DNA of 64,000 nucleotides from JACOMS01 sp051252005. GTDB taxonomy: Bacteria > Pseudomonadota > Alphaproteobacteria > Caulobacterales > Maricaulaceae. Location: positions 1 to 64,000 of the forward strand of contig JBPOEZ010000006.1 of assembly GCA_051252005.1 (NCBI GenBank), read 5' to 3'. A program made the position numbers and the translations under genes. The notes under the pieces were generated by a model. That model worked only from the letters and a program-made list of their open reading frames with translations, ran no database searches and was not told where the DNA came from. This document shows positions 1 to 8,097 of the stretch, piece after piece (position 1 is the stretch's first letter; each line of letters opens with the position of its first letter).

Positions 1-190
1 TGTAGCGGAGAACTTAGTCACAAATCCAAACGGCGGGAGCTACTCCGATGCTTAAATTTGATGATAGAACTGTACCCCAAGTTTTGATGACGAGGATTAT
101 TATGCGCATTTATTTTATAAGCGATTGAAATAATATGGTTTTTTAAAACTTAACATGAGGATTAATACGCGCCCCAACCCTAATAGCTAT
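1..190. other. Left edge, no assignable gene
   Basis: No gene can be assigned. Plus-strand frame 2 is open from the window edge to a stop at 53-55 and would end in residues VAENLVTNPNGGSYSDA. Frame 1 is open to a stop at 85-87. Either could be the 3' end of a gene lying to the left, but a stretch this short cannot decide it. The rest is AT-rich and has stops in all frames. Confidence 0.3.
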
Positions 191-264
191 CATCCCCGAC
201 ATAATCAGGGATCCATCTCTTACCGCTTGCTTCTGGTGATGGACCCCGCTCGGGTGCGGGGGTG
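191..264. repeat. REP-like palindromic intergenic element
   Basis: Two imperfect palindromes sit side by side just past the permease stop codon. One runs from ATCCCCGA to the TCAGGGAT ending at 212. The other is a perfect 6-bp stem, CCCCGC (244-249) with GCGGGG (256-261). The arms between them (GGATCCATC and GATGGACCC) are also nearly complementary, so the whole unit can fold into one long hairpin. This layout is typical of dispersed proteobacterial REP-like repeats. I saw no second copy in this window. It may also help end permease transcription. Confidence 0.5.
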
Positions 265-268
265 AACC

Positions 269-1567
269 CTAGCTTCTCGGTTTCGTCACCCAATAAAGTA
301 GTGCGCCCGACATGATGACACCGAGCCCTACTAAGGCTTGGAAGGGGTTGTCTTGTATCACATAGATAAGCGTAAAACCTGTGATGAGGAGGAAAATAAT
401 GGGGGTGAGTGGATAGGCCCATGACTTATAAGGTCGGTCTAAATCAGGCTCTTTCCAACGCAAGACGAAGACGCCGAACACGGTCAAAAAGCTATTGAAG
501 GCGAGCATCGCGGCAGCAAATACCATAATGGTTTTAAAGCTTGATGTGAGAATGAAGAGGGCTGCTATGAAGGATTGCAGGTAAATGGCGATATGCGGGA
601 CGCCATCTTTGTTGGTGCGGCTGAGTATTCTAAGCGAGTGAAAATCTTCACCAATAGCTTGGAGGGCGCGAGGGCCTGCGAGTGTCATGGCGCTGACGGA
701 AGAGATGAGAAGCAAGGCAAAGATGCCGCCGGTTAACCGGCCGCCAATATCGCCAAAGGCATTCTTCGCGGCGATATAACCGATTTCTACTTGTCCCGCC
801 ATCTCGGCAACCGGAGCGACGCGCATGAACACATAATTGAGCAGGACATACACGGCCATGACAAGCCCTGTGCCTAAGATCAAGACTTTGGGGAGGTCAC
901 GCTGCGGGTTCTCAAGCTCTCCTGTAATGTAAGTCGCGGCGTTCCAGCCCGTATAGGAGTAGGTTACATAGATCAGCGCGACAGCAAATGTAGAACTGGT
1001 CATGACGGCAAGATCGCCTTTAGCCGGAAGGATCCGTACCGCTTGCGGTTCTGGAACCAAAATAAGTGCGGCAATGCAGAATGCCAGAATGAGGCCGACT
1101 TTGAGGGCTGTGAAGATAATTTGGAAGCGGCTACTGCTTTTTCGGTTTCGTCCATGAATGAGCGTGACCAAGACAACAAGTCCGATCGCGAGCGGTTTAA
1201 TCAACGCTTTATGATCCCCTGGGATAACCTCGGCCGTATAGGCGCCAAAGGCTATAGCGATAGCGGCGACGGGCGCGGCAAAACCAATAGTGGCGGAGAC
1301 CCAGCCGGATATAAATCCAGCGATTGGGTGATAGATACGGCTTAGAAAGTTATACTCTCCGCCGGAACGGGGCAGAGCTGCTCCGAGTTCTGCGTAGGAC
1401 GCCGCGCCGCATAGAGCGGCTACGCCGCCTAAAAACCAGAGCATAAGGATTACGAACCCGTCTTGGATTTCGAGGAGTTGAAAGCCAAGGCTGGTGAAGA
1501 CGCCCATCCCGACCATGTTGGCGATAATTAAGGCGGCGGCTGTTTTCGGGGTGTAAAATGATTTCAT
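269..1567 (-). CDS. APC-family amino acid permease
   Basis: Inner-membrane amino acid/polyamine/organocation (APC) family transporter of 432 residues with about 12 hydrophobic segments. The first membrane segment carries the unwound family signature, here MVGMGVFTSLG, and the following segment has the SYAELGAALPRSGGEYNFL motif typical of LAT-like and cationic amino acid transporters. Substrate cannot be told from sequence. I chose the ATG at 1567 because the protein then begins MKSFYTPKTAA, directly before membrane segment 1. An upstream ATG at 1633 would add 22 polar residues and run through a LexA box. No Shine-Dalgarno is visible before either start. It is divergent from the peptide-dnaE unit. 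Family assignment is firm; the start and substrate are not. Confidence 0.85.
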   Translation of the reverse strand: MKSFYTPKTAAALIIANMVGMGVFTSLGFQLLEIQDGFVILMLWFLGGVAALCGAASYAELGAALPRSGGEYNFLSRIYHPIAGFISGWVSATIGFAAPVAAIAIAFGAYTAEVIPGDHKALIKPLAIGLVVLVTLIHGRNRKSSSRFQIIFTALKVGLILAFCIAALILVPEPQAVRILPAKGDLAVMTSSTFAVALIYVTYSYTGWNAATYITGELENPQRDLPKVLILGTGLVMAVYVLLNYVFMRVAPVAEMAGQVEIGYIAAKNAFGDIGGRLTGGIFALLLISSVSAMTLAGPRALQAIGEDFHSLRILSRTNKDGVPHIAIYLQSFIAALFILTSSFKTIMVFAAAMLAFNSFLTVFGVFVLRWKEPDLDRPYKSWAYPLTPIIFLLITGFTLIYVIQDNPFQALVGLGVIMSGALLYWVTKPRS

Positions 1568-1609
1568 CGCAGCACTTTGCGGGGAAACATAGTTTTGTCC
1601 AGAAAAAGA

Positions 1610-1638
1610 TTGACTGTTCTTATTTTGTTCCATATGTA
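1610..1638 (+). promoter_or_regulatory. Putative SOS promoter of the peptide-dnaE unit
   Basis: A -35 element TTGACT (1610-1615) is followed by a 17-nt spacer and a weak -10 element TATGTA (1633-1638). The spacer is almost entirely filled by a LexA box, the geometry expected for tight repression. Transcription would begin near 1645, between the two LexA boxes, leaving a leader of about 43 nt before the peptide start. The -10 match is poor, so the exact promoter is an inference. Confidence 0.45.
1616..1630. promoter_or_regulatory. LexA box 1 (GTTC-N7-GTTC)
   Basis: A perfect direct repeat GTTC TTATTTT GTTC, matching the alphaproteobacterial LexA consensus GTTC-N7-GTTC. It lies between the -35 and -10 elements of the putative peptide-dnaE promoter, and within 65 nt of the divergent permease start. 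LexA is encoded in this window at 24901-25536. Confidence 0.8.
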
Positions 1639-1646
1639 TATGTGCA

Positions 1647-1661
1647 GAACACAAAGTGAAC
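1647..1661. promoter_or_regulatory. LexA box 2 (GAAC-N7-GAAC)
   Basis: A second perfect LexA box, GAAC ACAAAGT GAAC, is the same motif in the opposite orientation. Its centre is 31 bp from that of box 1, about three helical turns, so two LexA dimers could sit on the same face of the DNA. It lies just downstream of the predicted transcription start and 27 nt before the peptide start codon. Confidence 0.8.
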
Positions 1662-1687
1662 ATGTTAATAATCTGGAGGATAACATC

Positions 1688-1780
1688 ATGAAACAACTTG
1701 TTATGGATATTAGTGCGGGTATCATTATGGCCGGATTCGTGTCTATGATGACCATCTGGATGATGGTGATTGGCGGTTAA
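1688..1780 (+). CDS. sidA: SidA-like SOS-controlled membrane micropeptide
   Basis: A 30-residue ORF with a strong Shine-Dalgarno GGAGGA (1675-1680), 7 nt before ATG. The peptide begins MKQLVMDISAG, runs through one hydrophobic helix (about residues 8-28) and ends MMVIGG. Seven of its 30 residues are methionine. Two perfect LexA boxes lie directly upstream, and dnaE starts 14 nt downstream. Caulobacter SidA is a 29-residue SOS-induced inner-membrane peptide that blocks division through FtsW/FtsN; from memory its gene also sits next to dnaE (CC1927/CC1926). Size, membrane helix, LexA control and synteny therefore all match. The symbol rests on these features, not on an alignment. It is too short for most gene callers. 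Confidence 0.75.
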   Translation: MKQLVMDISAGIIMAGFVSMMTIWMMVIGG

Positions 1781-1794
1781 CAAGAAGGTGACTT

Positions 1795-4700
1795 ATGGCG
1801 CGCAGGCAGCCGAAATTTGTACATGTGCGCTCACGCTCTCCTTATTCTATGTTGGAGGGCGCCCTTAAAGTTAAAGAAACGGCGGCGCGTTGTCGCCGTT
1901 GGCGGATGCCGGCCCTTGGGCTGACCGACACAAATAATATGTGCGGCGCGCTCGAATTTTCTGAAATTATGTCAGGCGAGGGCGTGCAGCCGATTATCGG
2001 CGTGACCCTGTCTCTTGATTTAGAGCTAGAACGGCAGCCCGGTCAATTACGCCATGACCCGGACGGAACTGTGGCGCTTCTAGCGCAAACTGAAACTGGT
2101 TATGAGAACCTTATGGCGCTATCTAGCGCTTCATTTTTGGACGTGGAAGCTACGGATTTACCGCATGTTGCGGCCTCTCGGCTTGAGGGCAGAACCATTG
2201 ATGTCATTGCCATGACGGGCGGGCCGGATGGGGCGCTAAACAGACTTATATGTGACGGCCGTTTAGAAGAGGCTGAAAAGTGGCTAGATAAGCTCGCATG
2301 GCTTTTTCCTGGTAGGTTATATGTGGAACTACAGCGGCACGGCTTGCCGCATGAAATTAAGGCTGAAAAGACTTTGATTTCATGGGCTTATGAAAAAGAC
2401 CTTCCGCTTGTTGCGACGAATGAACCTTATTTCTTAGACCCAGAAATGCATAAGGCCCATGATGCTCTATTAGCTATTTCGGAGGGTAGCTATGTTCTTG
2501 AGAAGGACAGGCGTAAGGTTTCCGATCAAAATTACTTCAAGTCTGAAGAGCAAATGCTTGAATTATTTGAAGATTTACCCGAAGCAACAGCGAATACTCT
2601 TGTCATTGCGCAGCGTTGTTCGTTTAAGTCTGAGAAGCGGGCCCCCATTCTGCCGAACTTTGGCGACGGCTCTCAAAGCGAAGGCGATATACTTGCGGAC
2701 CAAGCCAGAGACGGGCTTGAGGCACGGCTTTTGGCTGTTGAGCCCGCCGTGAGCCGTGAGGCCTATTTTGAGCGGCTTGAGTTCGAACTTGGCGTTATCG
2801 CCGAAATGGGCTTTCCTGGATATTTTCTGATCGTTTCGGATTTTATCAAATGGGCAAAAATGCAAGGGATTCCCGTGGGGCCGGGGCGGGGTTCTGGTGC
2901 GGGCTCTGTTGTGGCTTGGGCGCTGACGATTACGGATTTGGATCCTTTGCGGTACGGGCTTCTGTTTGAGCGCTTTCTTAATCCTGAACGTGTTTCTATG
3001 CCCGACTTCGATATTGATTTCTGTCAAGAGCGCCGCGGCGAAGTTATTCGCTATGTGCAGAAAAAATATGGCGACGCGCAAGTCGCGCACATTATTACCT
3101 TCGGTACGCTTCAAGCCCGCGCGGTTGTGCGCGATGTAGGGCGCGTGTTGCAAATGCCGCTCGGCCAAGTAGACCGCCTCGCAAAGCTTGTGCCGTCGAA
3201 CCCCGCTAGCCCTGTCACGCTTAATGAGGCGATCAAGATTGAAAAGGGTCTGCAAGAAGCCCGTGATAGTGAGCCGGCTGTGCGTGAGCTCCTAGAAATT
3301 GCTTTGCAGCTTGAAGGGCTTTACCGCAATGCCTCGACCCACGCTGCAGGGGTTGTCATCGGGGATAGGGCGCTAACGGAGCTCGTCCCTCTCTATCGTG
3401 ATCCGCGTTCGGATATTCCCGCCACGCAGTTCACTATGAAGTGGGCGGAAAAAGCGGGTCTGGTCAAGTTTGACTTTCTCGGACTGAAGACGCTAACGGT
3501 GATTGACCGCGCCATCAAATACTTAAAGGCGCAGGGCATAGAGCTGGATATTGATAAAGTCAGTCCTGTTAATCCTGATGCTTATAAGCCTCTCGCGGAC
3601 GGCCTGTCGGCGGGCGTGTTCCAGCTGGAAAGCTCCGGCATGCGCGATACGCTTAGAAAAATGGCACCGGATACGATTGAAGAGCTGACAGCTCTGATCT
3701 CGCTTTATCGTCCTGGTCCGATGAAGAATATTGATACGTACATCGACCGAAAATTTGGCCGTATCGAAATTGAGTATCCACACGAATCCCTTAAAGGGAT
3801 ACTCGAAGAAACCTACGGCATTATTATCTACCAAGAACAAGTGATGCAGATCGCGCAGGTTCTCTCCGGATACTCACTCGGCGAAGCGGACATGCTCCGC
3901 CGCGCTATGGGTAAGAAAGACCAAGCTGAAATGAACCGCCAAAAGGCGCGCTTTGTCGACGGAGCGGTAGAGCGCGGCGTTGACGCGGGGCAAGCGGCGA
4001 GCATTTTCGAACTCGTCAATGAGTTTGCGGGCTACGGCTTTAACAAATCACACGCTGCCGCCTATGCGATGATTTCATTTCAGACGGCCTATCTGAAAGC
4101 CTTTCACCCGACGGAGTTCGTCGCGGCGACCATGAGCCTTGATATTGCCAATGTGGAAAAGCTTGCGCAGTTTTACCAAGAAGCCAAGCGCATGGATATT
4201 GAAATTTATGCGCCCTGTGTGAACCGCTCCTTTGCTGACTTTGAGGTCGCAGACGGCGCGGTGCTCTACGCGCTCGGCGCGCTCAAAAATGTTGGCGTCG
4301 AGGCGATGAAGCATGTGGTAGAAATACGCGAAAAGGACGGGCCGTTTAAAGACCTGTTTGATTTCTCCCGCCGTGTGGATACGCGCATCGTCAATAAGCG
4401 CGCCTTTGAAAATCTTGCGCGCGGAGGAGCATTTGATTGCTTAGAGCCGAACCGCGCACGGTCTTTGGCTTCGGCGTCTATTCTGCAATCCGTCGGCGCT
4501 CGGGCTTCGCAAGAGAGGCTTTCCGCACAAAATAGCCTGTTTGGTGGGGAGGGTGTTGATATGGTCGAGCCAAATCTGCCGTCGCCGCCGTCTTGGGGCA
4601 ATATTGAGCAGCTTGATCATGAGCTTGGAGCGATTGGGTTTTACTTAGGCGGGCATCCGCTTGAAACCTTCACTGAACAGCTCAAACGTAAAAAGACGAT

Positions 4701-5250
4701 TATGGCCGTTGATATTGAGGACAGTTATCGTCAGGGTTCTCGGGCTATGCGGCTCGCTGGTGTCGTGCGTAAACGCCAAGAACGCATGTCGAAGCGCAAT
4801 AAACGCTTTGCCTATGTCAATATATCTGACCCGACGGGGGATTATGAAGTGTTTTTCGGGGAAGACCTATTGGGGCCGAATCGCGAGATACTCTCTGCGG
4901 GCTCCGTCATTGAGCTCATGGCATCGGTGGACGAGCGCGACGGAGAGCTCAAAATATTTGCCAATAAGGTCGCGTCTCTTGAGGCGGCAAAGGACGAGCA
5001 GCGCGTTAAGGGGCTAGAAGTTCGTTTGCGTTCCGGTACAGCAGATAGCCTTGATATTCTGCAATCCTGTATCGAGGGCATTAAAGAAATGCCGTGCACG
5101 ACCATGGGCTATCTGGATGTTATCATTCCTTTGGGGGCGCAAAGGGAAGGGCATTGGCGCATTGCAAGGCGCATCGGTATTGACGCCGCGATCCAGAAAG
5201 CCATTAAGGCAAACCAGATAGTTGAAACCATAGACGAGATCGCAGCGTAA
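1795..5250 (+). CDS. dnaE: DNA polymerase III alpha subunit (replicative)
   Basis: Catalytic subunit of the replicative polymerase, 1151 residues, the usual DnaE1 length. An N-terminal PHP domain starts with FVHVRSRSPYSMLEGAL (about residues 8-24). The palm has GPGRGSGAGS near residue 360, PDFDIDF at 403-409 (Asp404 and Asp406 matching the E. coli catalytic pair) and KFDFLGLK near 558-565 with the third Asp at 560. An OB-fold segment (RLAGVVRKRQERMSKRNKRF) lies near 983-1002. The replicative-type PHP opening and the lack of imuA/imuB neighbours point to DnaE1, not the mutagenic DnaE2. Shine-Dalgarno AAGAAGG lies 6 nt before ATG. It is 14 nt downstream of the micropeptide and probably co-transcribed with it, so at least one promoter feeding dnaE may be SOS-inducible. 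Confidence 0.97.
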   Translation: MARRQPKFVHVRSRSPYSMLEGALKVKETAARCRRWRMPALGLTDTNNMCGALEFSEIMSGEGVQPIIGVTLSLDLELERQPGQLRHDPDGTVALLAQTETGYENLMALSSASFLDVEATDLPHVAASRLEGRTIDVIAMTGGPDGALNRLICDGRLEEAEKWLDKLAWLFPGRLYVELQRHGLPHEIKAEKTLISWAYEKDLPLVATNEPYFLDPEMHKAHDALLAISEGSYVLEKDRRKVSDQNYFKSEEQMLELFEDLPEATANTLVIAQRCSFKSEKRAPILPNFGDGSQSEGDILADQARDGLEARLLAVEPAVSREAYFERLEFELGVIAEMGFPGYFLIVSDFIKWAKMQGIPVGPGRGSGAGSVVAWALTITDLDPLRYGLLFERFLNPERVSMPDFDIDFCQERRGEVIRYVQKKYGDAQVAHIITFGTLQARAVVRDVGRVLQMPLGQVDRLAKLVPSNPASPVTLNEAIKIEKGLQEARDSEPAVRELLEIALQLEGLYRNASTHAAGVVIGDRALTELVPLYRDPRSDIPATQFTMKWAEKAGLVKFDFLGLKTLTVIDRAIKYLKAQGIELDIDKVSPVNPDAYKPLADGLSAGVFQLESSGMRDTLRKMAPDTIEELTALISLYRPGPMKNIDTYIDRKFGRIEIEYPHESLKGILEETYGIIIYQEQVMQIAQVLSGYSLGEADMLRRAMGKKDQAEMNRQKARFVDGAVERGVDAGQAASIFELVNEFAGYGFNKSHAAAYAMISFQTAYLKAFHPTEFVAATMSLDIANVEKLAQFYQEAKRMDIEIYAPCVNRSFADFEVADGAVLYALGALKNVGVEAMKHVVEIREKDGPFKDLFDFSRRVDTRIVNKRAFENLARGGAFDCLEPNRARSLASASILQSVGARASQERLSAQNSLFGGEGVDMVEPNLPSPPSWGNIEQLDHELGAIGFYLGGHPLETFTEQLKRKKTIMAVDIEDSYRQGSRAMRLAGVVRKRQERMSKRNKRFAYVNISDPTGDYEVFFGEDLLGPNREILSAGSVIELMASVDERDGELKIFANKVASLEAAKDEQRVKGLEVRLRSGTADSLDILQSCIEGIKEMPCTTMGYLDVIIPLGAQREGHWRIARRIGIDAAIQKAIKANQIVETIDEIAA

Positions 5251-5401
5251 ATTAGGGCTTGCTTGCGGGGATAATCCTGTTATGTAGCGCGCTCAATTCG
5301 CACACGGGTTACGGTGCTTGCCATATAGGCATTTATCGATTCCGGTGAGACATATGTCTTCACGCCCCGTGTACAGGCCAACCGGAAACAGGAGATATCC
5401 A

Positions 5402-6235
5402 ATGGCACTACCAGAATTTTCAATGCGTCAATTGCTAGAAGCAGGCGTACATTTTGGTCACCAGACACACCGCTGGAACCCAAAAATGGCCCCGTATATT
5501 TTTGGCGCTCGTTCACACATCCATATTATGGACCTATCGCAAACTGTGCCGCTATTGCACCAAGCGCTTGTTCAGGCCCGTGATGTTGCCTCTAAAGGTG
5601 GCCGCGTTCTTTTTGTAGGCACAAAGCGTGCTGCGTCTGAGCCTGTTGCTGTTGCCGCAAAACGTTGCGCGCAATATTACGTTAATCACCGCTGGCTTGG
5701 CGGAATGCTGACTAACTGGACAACGATTTCAAAATCTATCGCACGCCTTCGAGAACTTGAAGCTATGATGAGCGGCGACGCACAGCACGGTCTTACAAAG
5801 AAAGAGACTTTGAAGCTTACACGCGAACTTGAGAAGCTTGAGAAAGCTCTTGGCGGTATTAAAGATATGGGCGGAAAGCCTGACCTTATGTTTGTTATCG
5901 ACACAAACAAAGAAGGCATCGCGATTAAAGAAGCTCGCCGTTTGGGTATCCCAGTTATTGGTATCTTGGACACAAACTCTGATCCAGATGCTGCTGACTT
6001 CCCAATTCCAGGTAATGATGATGCGGCCCGCGCGATTAGCCTTTACTGTGACCTCATCGCTGACGCGGTTCTAGACGGCATGACAGAAGCACAAGCAAAT
6101 GTCGGTGTTGACATTGGCGCGTCTGCAAACCCTGTTGAGCTTGCGATTGAAGCCCCTGTTGAGGCTGCGGAACCTGCTGCAGCTGAAGCTGCGACGCCGG
6201 CTGGAAACCCAGACGAGGCGGCGGCTAAAGCCTAA
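5402..6235 (+). CDS. rpsB: 30S ribosomal protein S2
   Basis: Ribosomal protein S2, 277 residues, starting MALPEFSMRQLLEAGVHFGHQTHRW, with the family motifs ARSHIHIMDL, LFVGTKRAA and HRWLGGMLTNW. The last roughly 30 residues are a low-complexity Ala/Glu/Pro tail, common in alphaproteobacterial S2. The ATG at 5402 follows GGAG with good spacing; an upstream in-frame ATG at 5318 would add 28 residues that do not belong to the family. The 151-nt gap after dnaE probably holds its own promoter and leader. It is paired with tsf as in most bacteria. Confidence 0.97.
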   Translation: MALPEFSMRQLLEAGVHFGHQTHRWNPKMAPYIFGARSHIHIMDLSQTVPLLHQALVQARDVASKGGRVLFVGTKRAASEPVAVAAKRCAQYYVNHRWLGGMLTNWTTISKSIARLRELEAMMSGDAQHGLTKKETLKLTRELEKLEKALGGIKDMGGKPDLMFVIDTNKEGIAIKEARRLGIPVIGILDTNSDPDAADFPIPGNDDAARAISLYCDLIADAVLDGMTEAQANVGVDIGASANPVELAIEAPVEAAEPAAAEAATPAGNPDEAAAKA

Positions 6236-6247
6236 CCCAAACACATT

Positions 6248-6268
6248 GGCAGGGATAATCTCCCTGCC
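6248..6268 (+). terminator. Intercistronic hairpin between rpsB and tsf
   Basis: A perfect 8-bp stem, GGCAGGGA with TCCCTGCC, and a 5-nt loop, followed by GCTTATTTC, which is only mildly U-rich. It sits between the rpsB stop and the tsf Shine-Dalgarno. It could act as a partial terminator or an mRNA-stability element setting the S2 to EF-Ts ratio. Confidence 0.55.
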
Positions 6269-6289
6269 GCTTATTTCATGGAGAGTATT

Positions 6290-7213
6290 ATGGCTCAGAT
6301 TACAGCCAAGCTTGTAAAAGACCTGCGTGACCAAACGTCCGCAGGCATGATGGATTGCAAAAAAGCCCTTACAGAAACAGACGGCGACCTTGAAGCCGCG
6401 ATCGATTGGCTTCGTACCAAGGGTATCGCTAAAGCTGACAAAAAAGCCAGCCGTATTGCCGCTGAAGGGCTTGTTGCTATTGCGCTTGCTGGGACAAAGG
6501 GCGCTGTTGTTGAAGTGAATTCTGAGACAGATTTCGTTGCGCGTAATGGTGAGTTCCAAGGCGCTGTAGCAGAAATTACTGAACTCGCTTTAGCCGCTGA
6601 TGATTTTGCTGGCTTGCAAGCTTCGCAAACAAAAGCAGGTGTGAGCGTTGCAGAGCATTTGACAAATCTTGTTGCTAAAATTGGCGAAAACATGTCAGCG
6701 CGCCGCATGGACAAAATTGAAGTGTCCGAAGGTGTTGTGACGGGTTATATCCATAACAGCGTTACGGACGGTATGGGCAAAATCGGCGTTCTTGTCGGTC
6801 TTCAGTCGTCCGGCGATGTTGCTAAGCTTAATGAGCTCGGTAAAAAAATCGCTATGCATATCGCGGCGACAAACCCTCTGGCGCTTAACGTCGAAGATTT
6901 GGACAACGCGGTTGTTGCTAAAGAGCGCCAAATGCTCAGCGACGAAGCCCGCGAATCTGGAAAACCTGAAGCTATCATCGACAAAATGGTCGAAGGCCGG
7001 ATGACGAAGTTCTTTAAAGAATCAGTTCTTACGACGCAAATTTTCGTCATGGATGGCGAGCGCTCTATTGCGCAAGTTGTTGAAGACGAAGGCAAGGCAA
7101 TCGGCGCCGATATTACGCTTACAGCCTATAGCCGGATGGAACTTGGCGAAGGTATTGAGAAAAAAGAAGAAGATTTTGCGGCTGAAGTCGCTGCGGCAGT
7201 TGCCGGATCTTAA
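6290..7213 (+). CDS. tsf: Elongation factor Ts
   Basis: Guanine-nucleotide exchange factor for EF-Tu, 307 residues. It opens MAQITAKLVKDLRDQTSAGMMDCKKAL, the UBA-like domain, and has the conserved core SETDFVARN near residues 78-86, which contacts EF-Tu. The start at 6290 was chosen because GGAGAG (6280-6285) is placed for it; the in-frame ATG at 6278 lies upstream of that site. It is downstream of rpsB in the classic pair and followed by a strong hairpin. Confidence 0.97.
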   Translation: MAQITAKLVKDLRDQTSAGMMDCKKALTETDGDLEAAIDWLRTKGIAKADKKASRIAAEGLVAIALAGTKGAVVEVNSETDFVARNGEFQGAVAEITELALAADDFAGLQASQTKAGVSVAEHLTNLVAKIGENMSARRMDKIEVSEGVVTGYIHNSVTDGMGKIGVLVGLQSSGDVAKLNELGKKIAMHIAATNPLALNVEDLDNAVVAKERQMLSDEARESGKPEAIIDKMVEGRMTKFFKESVLTTQIFVMDGERSIAQVVEDEGKAIGADITLTAYSRMELGEGIEKKEEDFAAEVAAAVAGS

Positions 7214-7236
7214 AATCCTCTTTCTGTAAAAAAATT

Positions 7237-7272
7237 AAGCCCCGTCTGCCATTTTTCTGGTGTGCGGGGCTT
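7237..7272. terminator. Terminator-like hairpin after tsf
   Basis: An 8-bp stem, AAGCCCCG (7237-7244) with CGGGGCTT (7265-7272), and a 20-nt loop that can pair further. The downstream plus-strand tail is not a clear U-tract. The A-run before the stem reads as a U-tract on the minus strand, so the hairpin may work in either direction. Confidence 0.6.
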
Positions 7273-7335
7273 CGTTCGTTATGATTGTTCGAATCGGGGC
7301 CTCTATATCGGGCAGAAAATTACGTGAGAGTTATT

Positions 7336-8055
7336 ATGAGTCGAGATCACACCTATAAACGCGTCCTTCTAAAGGTCTCCGGCGAAGCTTTGATGGGCAG
7401 CGGTGATTACGGTATCGATGTGTCTACCACAGATCGTATAGCCGGCGAGATTGCCGCCGTGCATAAGCAGGGGATGCAGGTTGCTCTCGTGATTGGCGGT
7501 GGTAACATTTTCCGAGGGCTGTCTGCGGCTGCGGGCGGCATTGAACGCTCCACCGCAGATTACATGGGAATGCTCGCCACAGTCATGAACGCGCTAGCTA
7601 TGCAGAGCGCGCTTGAGCGCCAAGGTATTCATACACGCGTGATGTCAGCCATCCCAATGACAACGGTGTGCGAGCCCTATATTCGCCGCCGCGCTGTCAG
7701 GCATATGGAAAAAGGCCGCGTTGTTATTTTTGCAGCGGGTACTGGTAACCCTTATTTTACTACCGATACAGCGGCTGCGCTGCGCGCGGCTGAGATGAAT
7801 TGCGAAGCGCTTCTAAAGGGCACGCAAGTGGACGGAGTTTATGATTCTGATCCAAAAACCAATCCTGATGCGGTTCGGTTTGACAATTTATCATATCAAA
7901 AAGTCTTGGCCGATGATCTCCGCGTTATGGACTCTGCAGCTGTGACCTTGATGCGCGACAATAAAATCCCCATTATAGTTTTCTCACTTCATAAAAAAGG
8001 CGGATTTGATGCCGTCTTGCGGGGCGAGGGGGATTGTACAATTATCAAGTCTTAA
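7336..8055 (+). CDS. pyrH: Uridylate kinase (UMP kinase)
   Basis: Cytoplasmic UMP kinase of the amino-acid-kinase fold, 239 residues, making UDP from UMP and ATP. Motifs seen: KVSGEAL near the N-terminus, the glycine loop VIGGGNIFRG, and DGVYDSDPKTNPDA near the C-terminus. The ATG at 7336 follows GTGAGAG; an earlier in-frame ATG at 7285 would add 17 unrelated residues. It heads the pyrH-frr-uppS-cdsA-dxr-rseP-bamA-skp-lpx run. Confidence 0.97.
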   Translation: MSRDHTYKRVLLKVSGEALMGSGDYGIDVSTTDRIAGEIAAVHKQGMQVALVIGGGNIFRGLSAAAGGIERSTADYMGMLATVMNALAMQSALERQGIHTRVMSAIPMTTVCEPYIRRRAVRHMEKGRVVIFAAGTGNPYFTTDTAAALRAAEMNCEALLKGTQVDGVYDSDPKTNPDAVRFDNLSYQKVLADDLRVMDSAAVTLMRDNKIPIIVFSLHKKGGFDAVLRGEGDCTIIKS

Positions 8056-8097
8056 TTCTGCCGTGATGGTATGGTCAAAACTTGGAAAGGAAATTTA

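Noticed and set aside
1043..1345. 100-codon plus-strand frame inside the permease gene
   Set aside because: Antisense to a clear membrane transporter, no ribosome site, no recognisable domain.
1577..1687. Longer N-terminal version of the SidA-like peptide starting at 1577
   Set aside because: It would run through both LexA boxes and the predicted promoter; the GGAGGA at 1675-1680 points to the ATG at 1688.
2575..3255. 226-codon minus-strand frame inside dnaE
   Set aside because: Shadow of dnaE codon bias; composition rich in His/Arg/Asn with no domain.
7273..7300. GTTC copies after tsf as a LexA box
   Set aside because: The two GTTC are 9 nt apart, not 7.
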